A DNA stretch of 64,000 nt from positions 10,007-74,006 of the forward strand of contig JBDRNO010000218.1 of NCBI GenBank assembly GCA_043811005.1. Direction: 5' to 3'. The notes under the pieces were generated by a model, which ran no database searches, had not been told where the DNA came from, and was given only the letters and a program-made list of their open reading frames with translations. Origin of the DNA: JBDRNO01 sp043811005 (GTDB lineage Bacteria > Bacteroidota > Bacteroidia > NORP154). The position numbers and the translations under genes were made by a program. Each line of letters starts with the position of its first letter. The first letter of the stretch is position 1. This document shows, piece by piece, positions 48,567 through 57,469 of this stretch.

Positions 48567-49589
48567 TTAAAGTCTCTTACACGGTACTGACGTTTTTATG
48601 CCAAGCTTGGGATTGGCGTTAAAAAGATAAATCAAAGAAAACTCAAAAGCTCCCTTGCCATTGCTTGCTGCTCTCAATGATGAGACATTGATATCATAAC
48701 TAAAAGCGAATTTATAATTATTGTATACTATTCCAGGTACGAGAATAATTGCATCCGAGACCCTGTACCATGCACCAAAAACAAGTGAAACATTTAATAC
48801 CGGTGATTTTTTCAAATTATAAAGCGCATTTGATCCGATAAGAAATTCCTTATCTTTTGTTTGCCCTGCAAAAAGAAATTCAGGCAAAAGAGTGGTCTTT
48901 TCATTAAGGTCATATATTGCACCAGCGTTAAATAAGCATCTCATGTTCAAACTATTATTATCTGCCTCATAAAAACTTTCATTTGGAGTTGTAAGATTAA
49001 AAAGTGATAATCCGGAAAATATTTTAAGTCTTTCATCATATAAATAATTCCATAACCCACCTATATGAATATTTGGATACAAAAAGGAATTGGAAGAATA
49101 AATTTCGCCACTTTCCAGTTCAGGTTTATAAAAGACACTTTCATATTGATTATGAAAACGTAAATCATCATAATTCACACTTTTCTGAACAATCCCCGCT
49201 TCAATCCCCAAGCTCACAAGATGGCGGGCATCTGCTCCTATTCTTTTGTGATATGCAAAAGAAGCAGTCGCGGTTTGAGTCGTCAGTTCTGCTATGCCTG
49301 ATTTATCAGAATACAAAACAAGTCCAACACCTAAAAAGTCATCCTTAATTATTTCCTTGTTAATTTTCCTGTCAAAAAAACCTGAGTAAGTTACATAAGG
49401 TACGGTAAAGCTGGACCATTGATTCCTGTAAATCAATCCAACGCGGTAATCACCATCGAAATGACCTGTCATTGCAGGATTTAACAGCAATGGTGATGCG
49501 TAGTATTGGGAGAAGTGGATATCTTGACCATAAACTTTTAGGAAAATAAATAAAGTAAACAAAATTATGTTTAATATATATTTCATCAT
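48567..49589 (-). CDS. PorP/SprF-family type IX secretion outer-membrane protein
   Basis: A 340-aa beta-barrel protein with signal peptide (about 1-21, ending VYGQ). The family opening QDIHFSQYYASPLLLNPAMT and GHFDGDYRVGLIYRNQWSSF is followed by the usual strands, YSGFFDRKI, a DFLGVGLVLYSDKSG segment, and the closing SYDINVSSLRAASNGKGAFE. PorP/SprF proteins are needed for surface delivery of type B T9SS cargo and are typically encoded just after such cargo, as here (type B protein at 50102-52057, with a small four-helix gene between). A paralogue lies at 52134-53165. Confidence 0.93.
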   Translation of the reverse strand: MMKYILNIILFTLFIFLKVYGQDIHFSQYYASPLLLNPAMTGHFDGDYRVGLIYRNQWSSFTVPYVTYSGFFDRKINKEIIKDDFLGVGLVLYSDKSGIAELTTQTATASFAYHKRIGADARHLVSLGIEAGIVQKSVNYDDLRFHNQYESVFYKPELESGEIYSSNSFLYPNIHIGGLWNYLYDERLKIFSGLSLFNLTTPNESFYEADNNSLNMRCLFNAGAIYDLNEKTTLLPEFLFAGQTKDKEFLIGSNALYNLKKSPVLNVSLVFGAWYRVSDAIILVPGIVYNNYKFAFSYDINVSSLRAASNGKGAFEFSLIYLFNANPKLGIKTSVPCKRL

Positions 49590-49614
49590 GCGTTTAGTGT
49601 TTCCTGTTTCCTGT

Positions 49615-50028
49615 TTAGTGTTTTTTTTTGATTTTTTCCTGTTTGTACTTTTGGCCCCTGATGTCAGTAGAATTAAGATAATCTATAAGCCCTTTTATCA
49701 TTTTGCCTATATCATCAGCAAGAGTATAAAGTTCATTAAATTTTGCTTTTGTAATGTATTCTTGGTCTAATATTCTGTATAGTTGTGAACGTAATTCACC
49801 TGATGAACCTTTTGCATAACCTAAGAATTGTATAAATTCACCATTCCCACCTCTTTCAAAACCCTCTGCAATATTGTCCATAATAGATCCGCTGGAATCT
49901 GTCATTTGATCTTTCAGCTTAAAATCTTTAGACAGACCTCCTGTTTTGGTAATTTCATAAACTTTTTTAGACAATTCTCTTGCCTTTTGCCAAGCGATTA
50001 TGTCTTCAAATCTCTCAATTGTAGCCAT
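49615..50028 (-). CDS. Four-helix bundle protein (23S rRNA intervening-sequence type)
   Basis: A 137-aa protein of the S23/four-helix bundle family: FEDIIAWQKARELSKKVYEI, LKDQMTDSSGSIMDNIAEGF, then GNGEFIQFLGYAKGSSGEL. It is known as the IVP encoded in 23S rRNA intervening sequences, but free-standing chromosomal copies are common in Bacteroidota; their role is unknown. I chose the ATG at 50028, since the 11 residues before it are not conserved. It interrupts the otherwise regular cargo-PorP order and so looks like a mobile or inserted gene. Confidence 0.88.
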   Translation of the reverse strand: MATIERFEDIIAWQKARELSKKVYEITKTGGLSKDFKLKDQMTDSSGSIMDNIAEGFERGGNGEFIQFLGYAKGSSGELRSQLYRILDQEYITKAKFNELYTLADDIGKMIKGLIDYLNSTDIRGQKYKQEKIKKKH

Positions 50029-50101
50029 TTTTTTATTAATACCCCATATTAAAAAAATCAACTCTAAACAGACAACTCTAAACCCTGAATAAAAAAACTA
50101 A

Positions 50102-52057
50102 TCATCTCAGTAAAATAACTTCCCCATTCCCATCCTGAGTTTTTCCGCTTAATGTCTCTTCAACAATATAATAATAAACATATTTCCCAATTTCCTGCGG
50201 TTCTCCCTTGAAAGTTCCATCCCATCCCCCGGTCAGATCCTGTGTTTCAAACACTACCTGTCCCCAGCGGTTAAATATCTTAAATTCAATTAATTTGTTA
50301 AAACCAACAGTTAAAAGATAAAGAACATCATTCTCTCCATCATTATTAGGGGTAAAAGCATTGGGTACAGCCACCAAAGGATCAACAACATGAACAGTCA
50401 CGGAATCCTTATTCCTGCATCCATCTGAGGAGGTTCCGGTTACGATAAAATCAGTTGTTTCAAGAGGGGTAGCAACCGGGTAGGGAATTGTATCATTATC
50501 AAGAACATCGGCTGGATACCACTCATAACCGGCTGCACCAACAGCGAATAATTGAACACTTTCGCCCAGGGTAATATAGATATCTTCTATTCCTGCATTA
50601 GCTATTATTACCGGTAAAGGATAAAATGTAACTGAACGCATGGCAGTGTCTTTACATCCTTCATCAGTGGTAACGATCAATCTAACTTGACAATTCAAAG
50701 TATCACTATAGATGTGTTGGGGATCCTGTATGTTATCTGTTTCCCCATCTTTAAAATCCCATTCCCACGCAACAATCTGTCCGCTCAGACTATCGGAAAA
50801 TGAATTATCAAAAAAACCCACCGTATCAAACACACAAACTTTATCGTATTGGATCCTTGCTTCCAAAGCCGGTGGAAGAGGAAGATCAATCATTACAGTA
50901 TCAGCACATTCAAATTCCATATTTACGATCAAAGTAATAGTATATGTAGTATCAAGGGCTGGAAAAACATAAGTTGGATTTTCTTCTGAGCTAGTATCTG
51001 TGTCAATAGTGTCTATACCAAAATCCCAGAAATATGTTTCCGGCTTAAACCCGGTATATGTAAAATTAACGATCCTTGGATCGCAGTGGTCGGGTTCGGC
51101 AATAAAATCCGGATATGCGTCTTCAATGCATGGGGCGACATAAAACTGAAAATCCCTTTTATTGGTGGATAATAATACTCCATTCCTGTATTCCGACACA
51201 CATACTGCAAAAACATACACTCCCTCTTTTTCAGGAGTCCCTGTCAACAAACCGGTTTGAGAATCAATTTTAAATGAATCAACAGGGGCATATATCGGAT
51301 ACGAGCCGCTATAAGGAGGATTAGTAATGTAAGGAACAGTATAAAGATATGATGGCGGTAAAGCAGGATTGGGAGCTGCCCCCCATGATGAAAAGTTGAA
51401 TTCATCTGCATCGCATAGTTCATACACCAATGAATCTCCATCAGGGTCAGTGGCTGAATGGTCGTAAACAAATTCTGCATCCAGGCAAATGATAGTTGGG
51501 GGAAGCGTATTAAAATATGGTGAGCTATTACACCCTGCCGTAGCTGTGTCAGGTATATTGATATACCAACCGGCTCCAACATCAGGTTGATCGGGACAAG
51601 GGGGTAATACAATGTTTTCTATATCCCATGTTCTGCAACAACGTTGGTAAGTAAAACTAAAACCCCCGGGCGAAAATGGTAAAAATGCCTTTGCTGTAAA
51701 GACTCCTTCCTCAATACAAATATCAGGAGGAGCAAATAAACAAACATTATAAGTATTGTTTTCCAATGTATCTGTTGGAGGTAAAAACATATTGAAGTTT
51801 TTAACCTGGTTCTCTGACATATCATATATTGTAACATATATCACCGAATCGAAATCAGCAATTGGCTGCGGAGAAGCACAGCCCCAATGAAAGCCCATAC
51901 ATTCCCTGTATAGCTTGACAGTAAATTGATAATAATTGGTATTGGGGTCTAAACACTTGTATATAAGTTCACCGCCAACAATGTGGGTTGATTGTGCTGG
52001 ATTATATAGCGTAAAACACAATACAAATACTAATAAAAAACGGAATAATAATCCCAT
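50102..52057 (-). CDS. Secreted PKD-domain protein with type B T9SS (gliding-associated) C-terminus
   Basis: A 651-aa cargo protein starting at MGLLFRFLLVFVLCF (signal peptide to about 22, ending PAQS). The ATG at 52165 is less likely: it overlaps the PorP gene and includes repeat DNA. The N-terminal 300 residues begin THIVGGELIYKCLDPNTNYY, a common opening in Bacteroidota surface proteins. PKD-like modules follow (YFWDFGIDT, WEWDFKDGETDNIQDPQHIY). The C-terminus is type B: VPNAFTPNNDGENDV, FKIFNRWGQVVFE, GGWDGTFKG and final VILLR. It should be exported through T9SS with the neighbouring PorP partners. Confidence 0.9.
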   Translation of the reverse strand: MGLLFRFLLVFVLCFTLYNPAQSTHIVGGELIYKCLDPNTNYYQFTVKLYRECMGFHWGCASPQPIADFDSVIYVTIYDMSENQVKNFNMFLPPTDTLENNTYNVCLFAPPDICIEEGVFTAKAFLPFSPGGFSFTYQRCCRTWDIENIVLPPCPDQPDVGAGWYINIPDTATAGCNSSPYFNTLPPTIICLDAEFVYDHSATDPDGDSLVYELCDADEFNFSSWGAAPNPALPPSYLYTVPYITNPPYSGSYPIYAPVDSFKIDSQTGLLTGTPEKEGVYVFAVCVSEYRNGVLLSTNKRDFQFYVAPCIEDAYPDFIAEPDHCDPRIVNFTYTGFKPETYFWDFGIDTIDTDTSSEENPTYVFPALDTTYTITLIVNMEFECADTVMIDLPLPPALEARIQYDKVCVFDTVGFFDNSFSDSLSGQIVAWEWDFKDGETDNIQDPQHIYSDTLNCQVRLIVTTDEGCKDTAMRSVTFYPLPVIIANAGIEDIYITLGESVQLFAVGAAGYEWYPADVLDNDTIPYPVATPLETTDFIVTGTSSDGCRNKDSVTVHVVDPLVAVPNAFTPNNDGENDVLYLLTVGFNKLIEFKIFNRWGQVVFETQDLTGGWDGTFKGEPQEIGKYVYYYIVEETLSGKTQDGNGEVILLR

Positions 52058-52069
52058 TGTATTGATTTT

Positions 52070-52097
52070 TGATATTAGATATTGGATATTAGATCTT
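52070..52097. repeat. Heptamer repeat TGATATT/AGATATT/GGATATT upstream of the 651-aa cargo gene
   Basis: Four consecutive 7-mers (TGATATT, AGATATT, GGATATT, AGATCTT) in the spacer before the chosen start. The same units occur at 37522-37550 and near 41778. Confidence 0.6.
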
Positions 52098-52133
52098 GTT
52101 TTCATTTGAAATCTATAATATAAAGCAAAGAGC

Positions 52134-53165
52134 TTAAAACTCCGGACAACTAACATCCTGAACAATTGCCCTTGATGATTTAATTATATAAATTAATGCA
52201 ACTTCAATACTTCCACGCCCATTGCTTGTTTGGTTTAAACTGGATACATTTATATCATAGCTTATTGCGAGCGTTAAATTGAAATATTCCAAGCCTGTCA
52301 TAAATATCAAAGCATCTGAATTAGCCCAGTACCTGTACCAGGCGCCCAGCCGTATAGCTGCATCAGAAGAGGTATTATATCTGACAGCCGTTCCGAAATT
52401 TACTTCATTAGATGCATCCTGCCTCATGTAAAGGATACTCGGAAATACATCCCATTGATGAGTGATAACAAAAGCCGCTCCTCCCTGTAATGATGTTCTG
52501 GTGGATAAATAATTCTTCTCGTTCGAGTTCAGAAAATTAATTGTGGGTCTTGATAAATGATAAGTAGAAACCCCAAGGTAAAACTTCATTTTGTTAGACA
52601 GCGTATAATTCCACAACACCCCTGCATTAACATCAGCATAAGTAATGCTGGTGGTTTGAAAAGTTTCAATTGTTGCTCCCCCTGATACGCCATTGGCAAT
52701 CTCCCTCTCAATTTGGTCGCCAAAACGCAATAGATTAGGATCAAAGCCCATCTGCACCATGCCTCCCTGGGCACCCATGGAGAAAATATGTTTCCCTTTA
52801 CCGGTCATGTCCCTATGATATGCGAGAGAGCCAAATATACCTGAAGTGGAAAGATCGCCCTTGCCTGCCTTGTCACTGAATGCGCTTACGCCAACACCTG
52901 TCATATCGGCAGCTTTCATGTATTTGTCTAAAATATGCATGTCATAAGATGCCGAAAAGGTAACATAAGGATCACCCCCGGTTGCCATTTTCCATTGACT
53001 CCTGTAATTACTGGCAAGCCGGTATTTACCGTTATAGAACCCTGTTTGTGCCGGGCTAAGGGTAAGAGGTGAAAAATAGAACTGGGAGAAATGGATGTCC
53101 TGTCCTTGTGATTTAAGGATGGAAAAAATGAAAAATATGAGAATGTATAAAGTATGTTTTGTCAT
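52134..53165 (-). CDS. PorP/SprF-family type IX secretion outer-membrane protein
   Basis: A 343-aa PorP/SprF paralogue with signal peptide (about 1-21) and the opening QDIHFSQFYFSPLTLSPAQT, GFYNGKYRLASNYRSQWKMA. Internal ADMTGVGVSAFSDKAGKGDL, LSRPTINFL and the last strand SYDINVSSLNQTSNGRGSIE match the paralogue at 48567-49589. It lies 275 bp downstream of the 1145-aa type B cargo and is its likely dedicated partner. Two cargo-PorP sets in tandem suggest duplication with divergence of specificity. Confidence 0.93.
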   Translation of the reverse strand: MTKHTLYILIFFIFSILKSQGQDIHFSQFYFSPLTLSPAQTGFYNGKYRLASNYRSQWKMATGGDPYVTFSASYDMHILDKYMKAADMTGVGVSAFSDKAGKGDLSTSGIFGSLAYHRDMTGKGKHIFSMGAQGGMVQMGFDPNLLRFGDQIEREIANGVSGGATIETFQTTSITYADVNAGVLWNYTLSNKMKFYLGVSTYHLSRPTINFLNSNEKNYLSTRTSLQGGAAFVITHQWDVFPSILYMRQDASNEVNFGTAVRYNTSSDAAIRLGAWYRYWANSDALIFMTGLEYFNLTLAISYDINVSSLNQTSNGRGSIEVALIYIIKSSRAIVQDVSCPEF

Positions 53166-53440
53166 TATTGAAGTTGTTGTTTTATGTTGCTACGAAATAC
53201 GAAAATATACGAATGTACGAAAACACGTTTTTAATATAAATTTACAATTCTTTTTGAAACAGCATTTTGATAAAACTTCTCTTTATGCCCAAAACCCACT
53301 TCTGTCCATACATTAAACAAAACCCCTATTATTTGATAAGATAATTCAGGATAAACTAAATCCTTTTTTTTTTAACTTACTTGACTGCATTATTCTTTTT
53401 CGTATATTCGTAAACATTTCGTATTTCGTAGCTGCTCACA

Positions 53441-56400
53441 TCATCTAATCAACGTAACATTCCCGCTCACAGGCCCGATTTCCACATCTTTGATCGTAGT
53501 TGCAGTTAACAACCAGGTATATACTCCAACTTCCATATCTTTTCCCGTTTTCATGTGTCTGCCATCCCATCCTTGATCAATACTACTTGTTTCAAAAATC
53601 ATTTCTCCCCAACGATTGAATATTTTAAAATTAAAATCCTCAAGCGCTTCCCCCTCCCTTCCTAATATATCATACACATACAATATATCATTCAATCCAT
53701 CACCATCAGGGGTGAACGCATCGGGGACTTCGGGTTCAAATTCAAAAGGTATTACTTCAATTGTAATAGTAGCTGAGTCAACACAGCCGGTCTCATCGGT
53801 TATGGTTACAATATAAGTTGTAGTGGTATCAGGATTTGCCAAGGGATTAGGTACATCAGTATTATCAAGACCTGTTGCAGGAATCCATACATATTCAATC
53901 CCACCACTTGCATTAAGCATTATCTGGTCACCTAAAAATATGGTCGTATCATTTCCTGCATTTACAACAGGAAGATCATTAACAATAACTGTAAAAGTAT
54001 CTGTTTTAGGAGGACAGATTGAATCATAAGTGACAGTTACAGTATAATCTGTACTAACCACAGGGTATGCAACAGGGTCTGGTATAGTGGTATTAGAAAG
54101 CCCCTGGCTTGGGTTCCATACATACTGAATAACCCCTTCAACATAAACATTGAGCTGTGTGCTGTCGCCAAGACATATCTCATCATGATCAGGTATGATA
54201 TCAGGATGTCTTACAACTCTCACAATAATATAAGCAGAAGCAGGACAACCGTTATCCACTTTTACTATATATGAAGTTGTGGAATCAGGTGAAACTATCA
54301 AGGTATCACCACCAAAAGCTTTTAAAATGTCTCGCAGGATGACACCATCAGATATCCATGTAAATTGGTTATCTACACCAAACTCTGTATTAGCTGCAGT
54401 GAGTTTTATTGTTTGTCCTTCACAAATTGTAGTATCAGGTTTAGGGGAAGTCTCAATAATTGTATTAGGTAATACAGTTACTGTAATCTCATTATAATCA
54501 CAATATGAAACATCATTATCACATTTATTACAAGCCCCGATAGAGATGGATACAGAGCCATATATTTTCCACGCAACCGTAATTTCATTATTTCCATGAA
54601 CTATAATTTCACCGATGCTATCGGCATCAAAACCCCATTCATAAAAGGTATTTGCAGTAAAATTAACAGAATATGTAACAGTATCTCCCACGCATACCAG
54701 ATCAGGACCAGATATCTGAACCTCGGGCATTAGATCTACAGTAAATGTCAGAGTATCTGATATGGGACCCCAACAATCTCCTCCTGATTGTTTTTCCTGA
54801 ACAGTAACTGAATAGGAACCTGAAGGAAAGTTATCAACAGTAAAGCATATAGTTGGCCAGGCTGGGTGTCCGTTTTGTCCAGGTGTCCATGTAAAAGGCA
54901 AAAACCCAGGTTCAAACTGTATAATATATTCTGATGATGGTACCTGGGCATTATAAATTGTTATACATAAAAAATCTGTTGTATCACAAACTATGGCACT
55001 TGGCACTACTTCAAATATAAGTGGAATACCTGATACCCCGCCAATTGTTAAGCGAATCACACTTCCCAATAGGTTTGTTATATCAGACCCGTCAGTAGCA
55101 ATAATTCGCATATAATACATTCCCAATTGTAAACCAAGTGCGTAATAATCGGGAATGGGAGGGATGCAAATCTCTAATTGACCTGAAACTGTATCAAACA
55201 ATATGCCCAGGTCACCTTCATTTACTATTGTCATTGCCGGGGGATACATTGGTGGGTCGCCAGGGGAAAGAAGCTGAACTATAAATTCATTGCCGGGATT
55301 GTAGAATATAGCTGAATCGAAGGTATTAATATCAACGGGAATATAAAAACACACACCATTGGTATCCGTAATACAAACACTGGTATCCTGGGCTTCATTT
55401 GTTTTTATGTCACATTCCATAATACAGAAAGGGCCCCAGGGAACAGTTGTAGTATATGGTGCTACTGTGTCATTAAGAGCAGGATTTGTTGACACTATTC
55501 TGAGATAATAATTACACCCAGGTGGCACAATGGGAATTTGTCCGCTAATTGAGCCGGGTGATACAGGTGGCGGATAAATTGCCGGGTCAAAAGTTTGTGT
55601 GCTTCCTAAGGGACCTCCCATCACATAAGCAGTATCATCAAAACTGCCGGTAGAATCAGACAGTTCTAAATAGTACTCATTCCCGGGGTTAAATGCGCCA
55701 TAAGAGAAAAATTTCACATCTATAACGCTATAAATGCAAACGGGTTGCTGACCAGCAGGCAAACCTGGCATGTTAGTAGTGTCAAGAGGATCATAATATG
55801 GGTCTTGTAACACAGCAGGTGGCGGCAGGGCAATTTCCATGTTATCCGGGCAATCAATAATTTCAATACAAACAGTATACGGCTCTCCTATAATTATCGG
55901 TGGAGTAAGCCGGACTACCCGGAATGTGTAACATGAGCCAAACGGCATTGAAGTAGGGAATTTCACTCCCCATGAAGAAGGAAGGGCAAAAGTGACAGGT
56001 GGATCAAATGCCGGTAAAGTAAATTGATAACTCCAGAGAAAAGTAGAGTTGGTGAAGTCTCCTGCTGAATCTGACATTTCAATTACATATACTCCAGCAC
56101 ATAAGCTGTCATTAACAGTAAACCAAAATTCAGGAGAATTGAGGTCTTCATGACAGATAGGGCTTGAAATGAAATTTACGGCTTCAATTGAGCTCGCATC
56201 ATAATTTTCATAAAATGCTACCAGCATGATATCATCAATTGAAAAGGGTAAGCTGTCATTGGTATTAATATTATCGTTTGTCCATTTGAAAGCAAACGTG
56301 AGGTTACTAAGACCAAGAAAAGCCGGGTCTTCAATACTCGAAAAATTCCATTTATCAACAGCATTGTATTTTGTTCTGCTGCCTGTACCGGGTGTGCTGG

Positions 56401-56878
56401 TTGCCAGTGTCCAGGTTGCTCCTCCATCAAGGCTGTAATAGACTTCTCCGTAATCTGCAGGTGATGCCTTGGCAAGCCACCAAAAATTAAAAACGATCCT
56501 CGTAAAACCAAAGGTGCAAAAGCTGGTGTCAAGTTCTGCCCAGCGCACCGAAGTAATATTGGGATTATAATTGGAGTTTAATGCAGAACTTGCTAAGTCT
56601 TTTATATGCAGATAACTGCCCCCTGGATTGCCGATCTGCCCAATAGTTCCTCCTGTTGAATCCTGCGGGGGAGTATTGGGATAAACTCCATTACCATCGT
56701 ACTCATCATTTACAAACCAAAAATTAGTACCGGTTCCACCACCTGAATTGAGAAGAAAACTATGGTCAGGGGCATCTTCAAAATTTTCAAAATATTGAAT
56801 TGTAAAATTTTGCGAGTAAGCTACATGGCTGTATAAGACAACAAAAAGCAGCAAAAATGTATTTTTGAACTTTATCAT
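53441..56878 (-). CDS. Large secreted protein with type B T9SS C-terminus
   Basis: A 1145-aa cargo protein: signal peptide at about 1-22 (LLLFVVLYSHVAYSQ), then an N-terminal jelly-roll-like domain with FENFEDAPDHSFLLNSGG, WAELDTSFC and SLDGGATW, as in reelin/MAM-type modules. The long middle consists of beta-sandwich repeats (LEICIPPIPDYYALGLQLG, PEVQISGPDLVCVGDTVTY) and Ig-like units VVNAGNDTTIFLGDQIMLNA. The C-terminus is the gliding-associated type B signal: PDAFTPDGDGLNDILY, FKIFNRWGEMIFE, QGWDG and final NVTLIR. Acidic, low in Lys, as is usual for secreted adhesins. PorP is encoded next downstream. Confidence 0.92.
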   Translation of the reverse strand: MIKFKNTFLLLFVVLYSHVAYSQNFTIQYFENFEDAPDHSFLLNSGGGTGTNFWFVNDEYDGNGVYPNTPPQDSTGGTIGQIGNPGGSYLHIKDLASSALNSNYNPNITSVRWAELDTSFCTFGFTRIVFNFWWLAKASPADYGEVYYSLDGGATWTLATSTPGTGSRTKYNAVDKWNFSSIEDPAFLGLSNLTFAFKWTNDNINTNDSLPFSIDDIMLVAFYENYDASSIEAVNFISSPICHEDLNSPEFWFTVNDSLCAGVYVIEMSDSAGDFTNSTFLWSYQFTLPAFDPPVTFALPSSWGVKFPTSMPFGSCYTFRVVRLTPPIIIGEPYTVCIEIIDCPDNMEIALPPPAVLQDPYYDPLDTTNMPGLPAGQQPVCIYSVIDVKFFSYGAFNPGNEYYLELSDSTGSFDDTAYVMGGPLGSTQTFDPAIYPPPVSPGSISGQIPIVPPGCNYYLRIVSTNPALNDTVAPYTTTVPWGPFCIMECDIKTNEAQDTSVCITDTNGVCFYIPVDINTFDSAIFYNPGNEFIVQLLSPGDPPMYPPAMTIVNEGDLGILFDTVSGQLEICIPPIPDYYALGLQLGMYYMRIIATDGSDITNLLGSVIRLTIGGVSGIPLIFEVVPSAIVCDTTDFLCITIYNAQVPSSEYIIQFEPGFLPFTWTPGQNGHPAWPTICFTVDNFPSGSYSVTVQEKQSGGDCWGPISDTLTFTVDLMPEVQISGPDLVCVGDTVTYSVNFTANTFYEWGFDADSIGEIIVHGNNEITVAWKIYGSVSISIGACNKCDNDVSYCDYNEITVTVLPNTIIETSPKPDTTICEGQTIKLTAANTEFGVDNQFTWISDGVILRDILKAFGGDTLIVSPDSTTSYIVKVDNGCPASAYIIVRVVRHPDIIPDHDEICLGDSTQLNVYVEGVIQYVWNPSQGLSNTTIPDPVAYPVVSTDYTVTVTYDSICPPKTDTFTVIVNDLPVVNAGNDTTIFLGDQIMLNASGGIEYVWIPATGLDNTDVPNPLANPDTTTTYIVTITDETGCVDSATITIEVIPFEFEPEVPDAFTPDGDGLNDILYVYDILGREGEALEDFNFKIFNRWGEMIFETSSIDQGWDGRHMKTGKDMEVGVYTWLLTATTIKDVEIGPVSGNVTLIR

Positions 56879-56906
56879 AAATTGGTATTTTAAAAAAATT
56901 AATATG

Positions 56907-57467
56907 TCAGAATATCTCTCTTAAATTAATCCTAAATCCAGGTAATATAAAGGATGATTCAAGAATCTCGGGTTTTTTAAATGTTTTAAATACTTCATAG
57001 TTCTCTTTTTCGTTCAATAGGAATATTTCAATTAATTCTTCTTCAGGATAAACTATCCAATATTCCTTTACTCCAAATCTTTCATATATAACTTTTTTCG
57101 TAACAGTATCCCTGTAAACACTTCCCTGTGATATTATTTCCACCACGAGGTCGGGGGCTCCTTTTATGTTTTTCTCTTCTATTATACCTGTACGTTTTTT
57201 TGAAATAAACATAATATCGGGCTGGACCGTAACTTTTTCATCAAAGAAAACATCACAAGGAGCATCAAGTACTTCTCCGAGATGATTATCATTCACAAAT
57301 TTCCTCATCACATATTCGATCCTGCCGGAGATTACCTGATGATTGGTAAAAGGTGCCGGCTCCATGATTATATCACCATCAATAAGCTCACACTTGCTGT
57401 CGGCAGGAGTTAACCGGCAATAATCCTGATATGTGTATTTTTTCTTATTTTTTACCGTTAATTCCAT
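56907..57467 (-). CDS. Uma2-family (DUF820) PD-(D/E)xK nuclease-fold protein
   Basis: This 186-aa Uma2 protein begins YTYQDYCRLTPADSKCELID, GDIIMEPAPFTNHQVISGRI. The restriction-endonuclease-like core is VQPDIMFISKKR, APDLVVEIISQGS (acidic active-site residues), and KKVIYERFGVKEYWIVYPEE. Uma2 proteins are abundant in Cyanobacteria and some Bacteroidota, with unclear function and often mobile. It starts 2 bp after the adhesin stop and ends 28 bp before the next secreted protein, so it is embedded in the T9SS cargo operon. It has no signal peptide and would be cytoplasmic. Confidence 0.9.
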   Translation of the reverse strand: MELTVKNKKKYTYQDYCRLTPADSKCELIDGDIIMEPAPFTNHQVISGRIEYVMRKFVNDNHLGEVLDAPCDVFFDEKVTVQPDIMFISKKRTGIIEEKNIKGAPDLVVEIISQGSVYRDTVTKKVIYERFGVKEYWIVYPEEELIEIFLLNEKENYEVFKTFKKPEILESSFILPGFRINLREIF

Positions 57468-57469
57468 AA

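Noticed and set aside
52058..52165. Longer start for the 651-aa cargo at 52165
   Set aside because: The extra 36 residues come from heptamer repeat DNA and the end of the PorP gene; a normal signal peptide begins at 52057.
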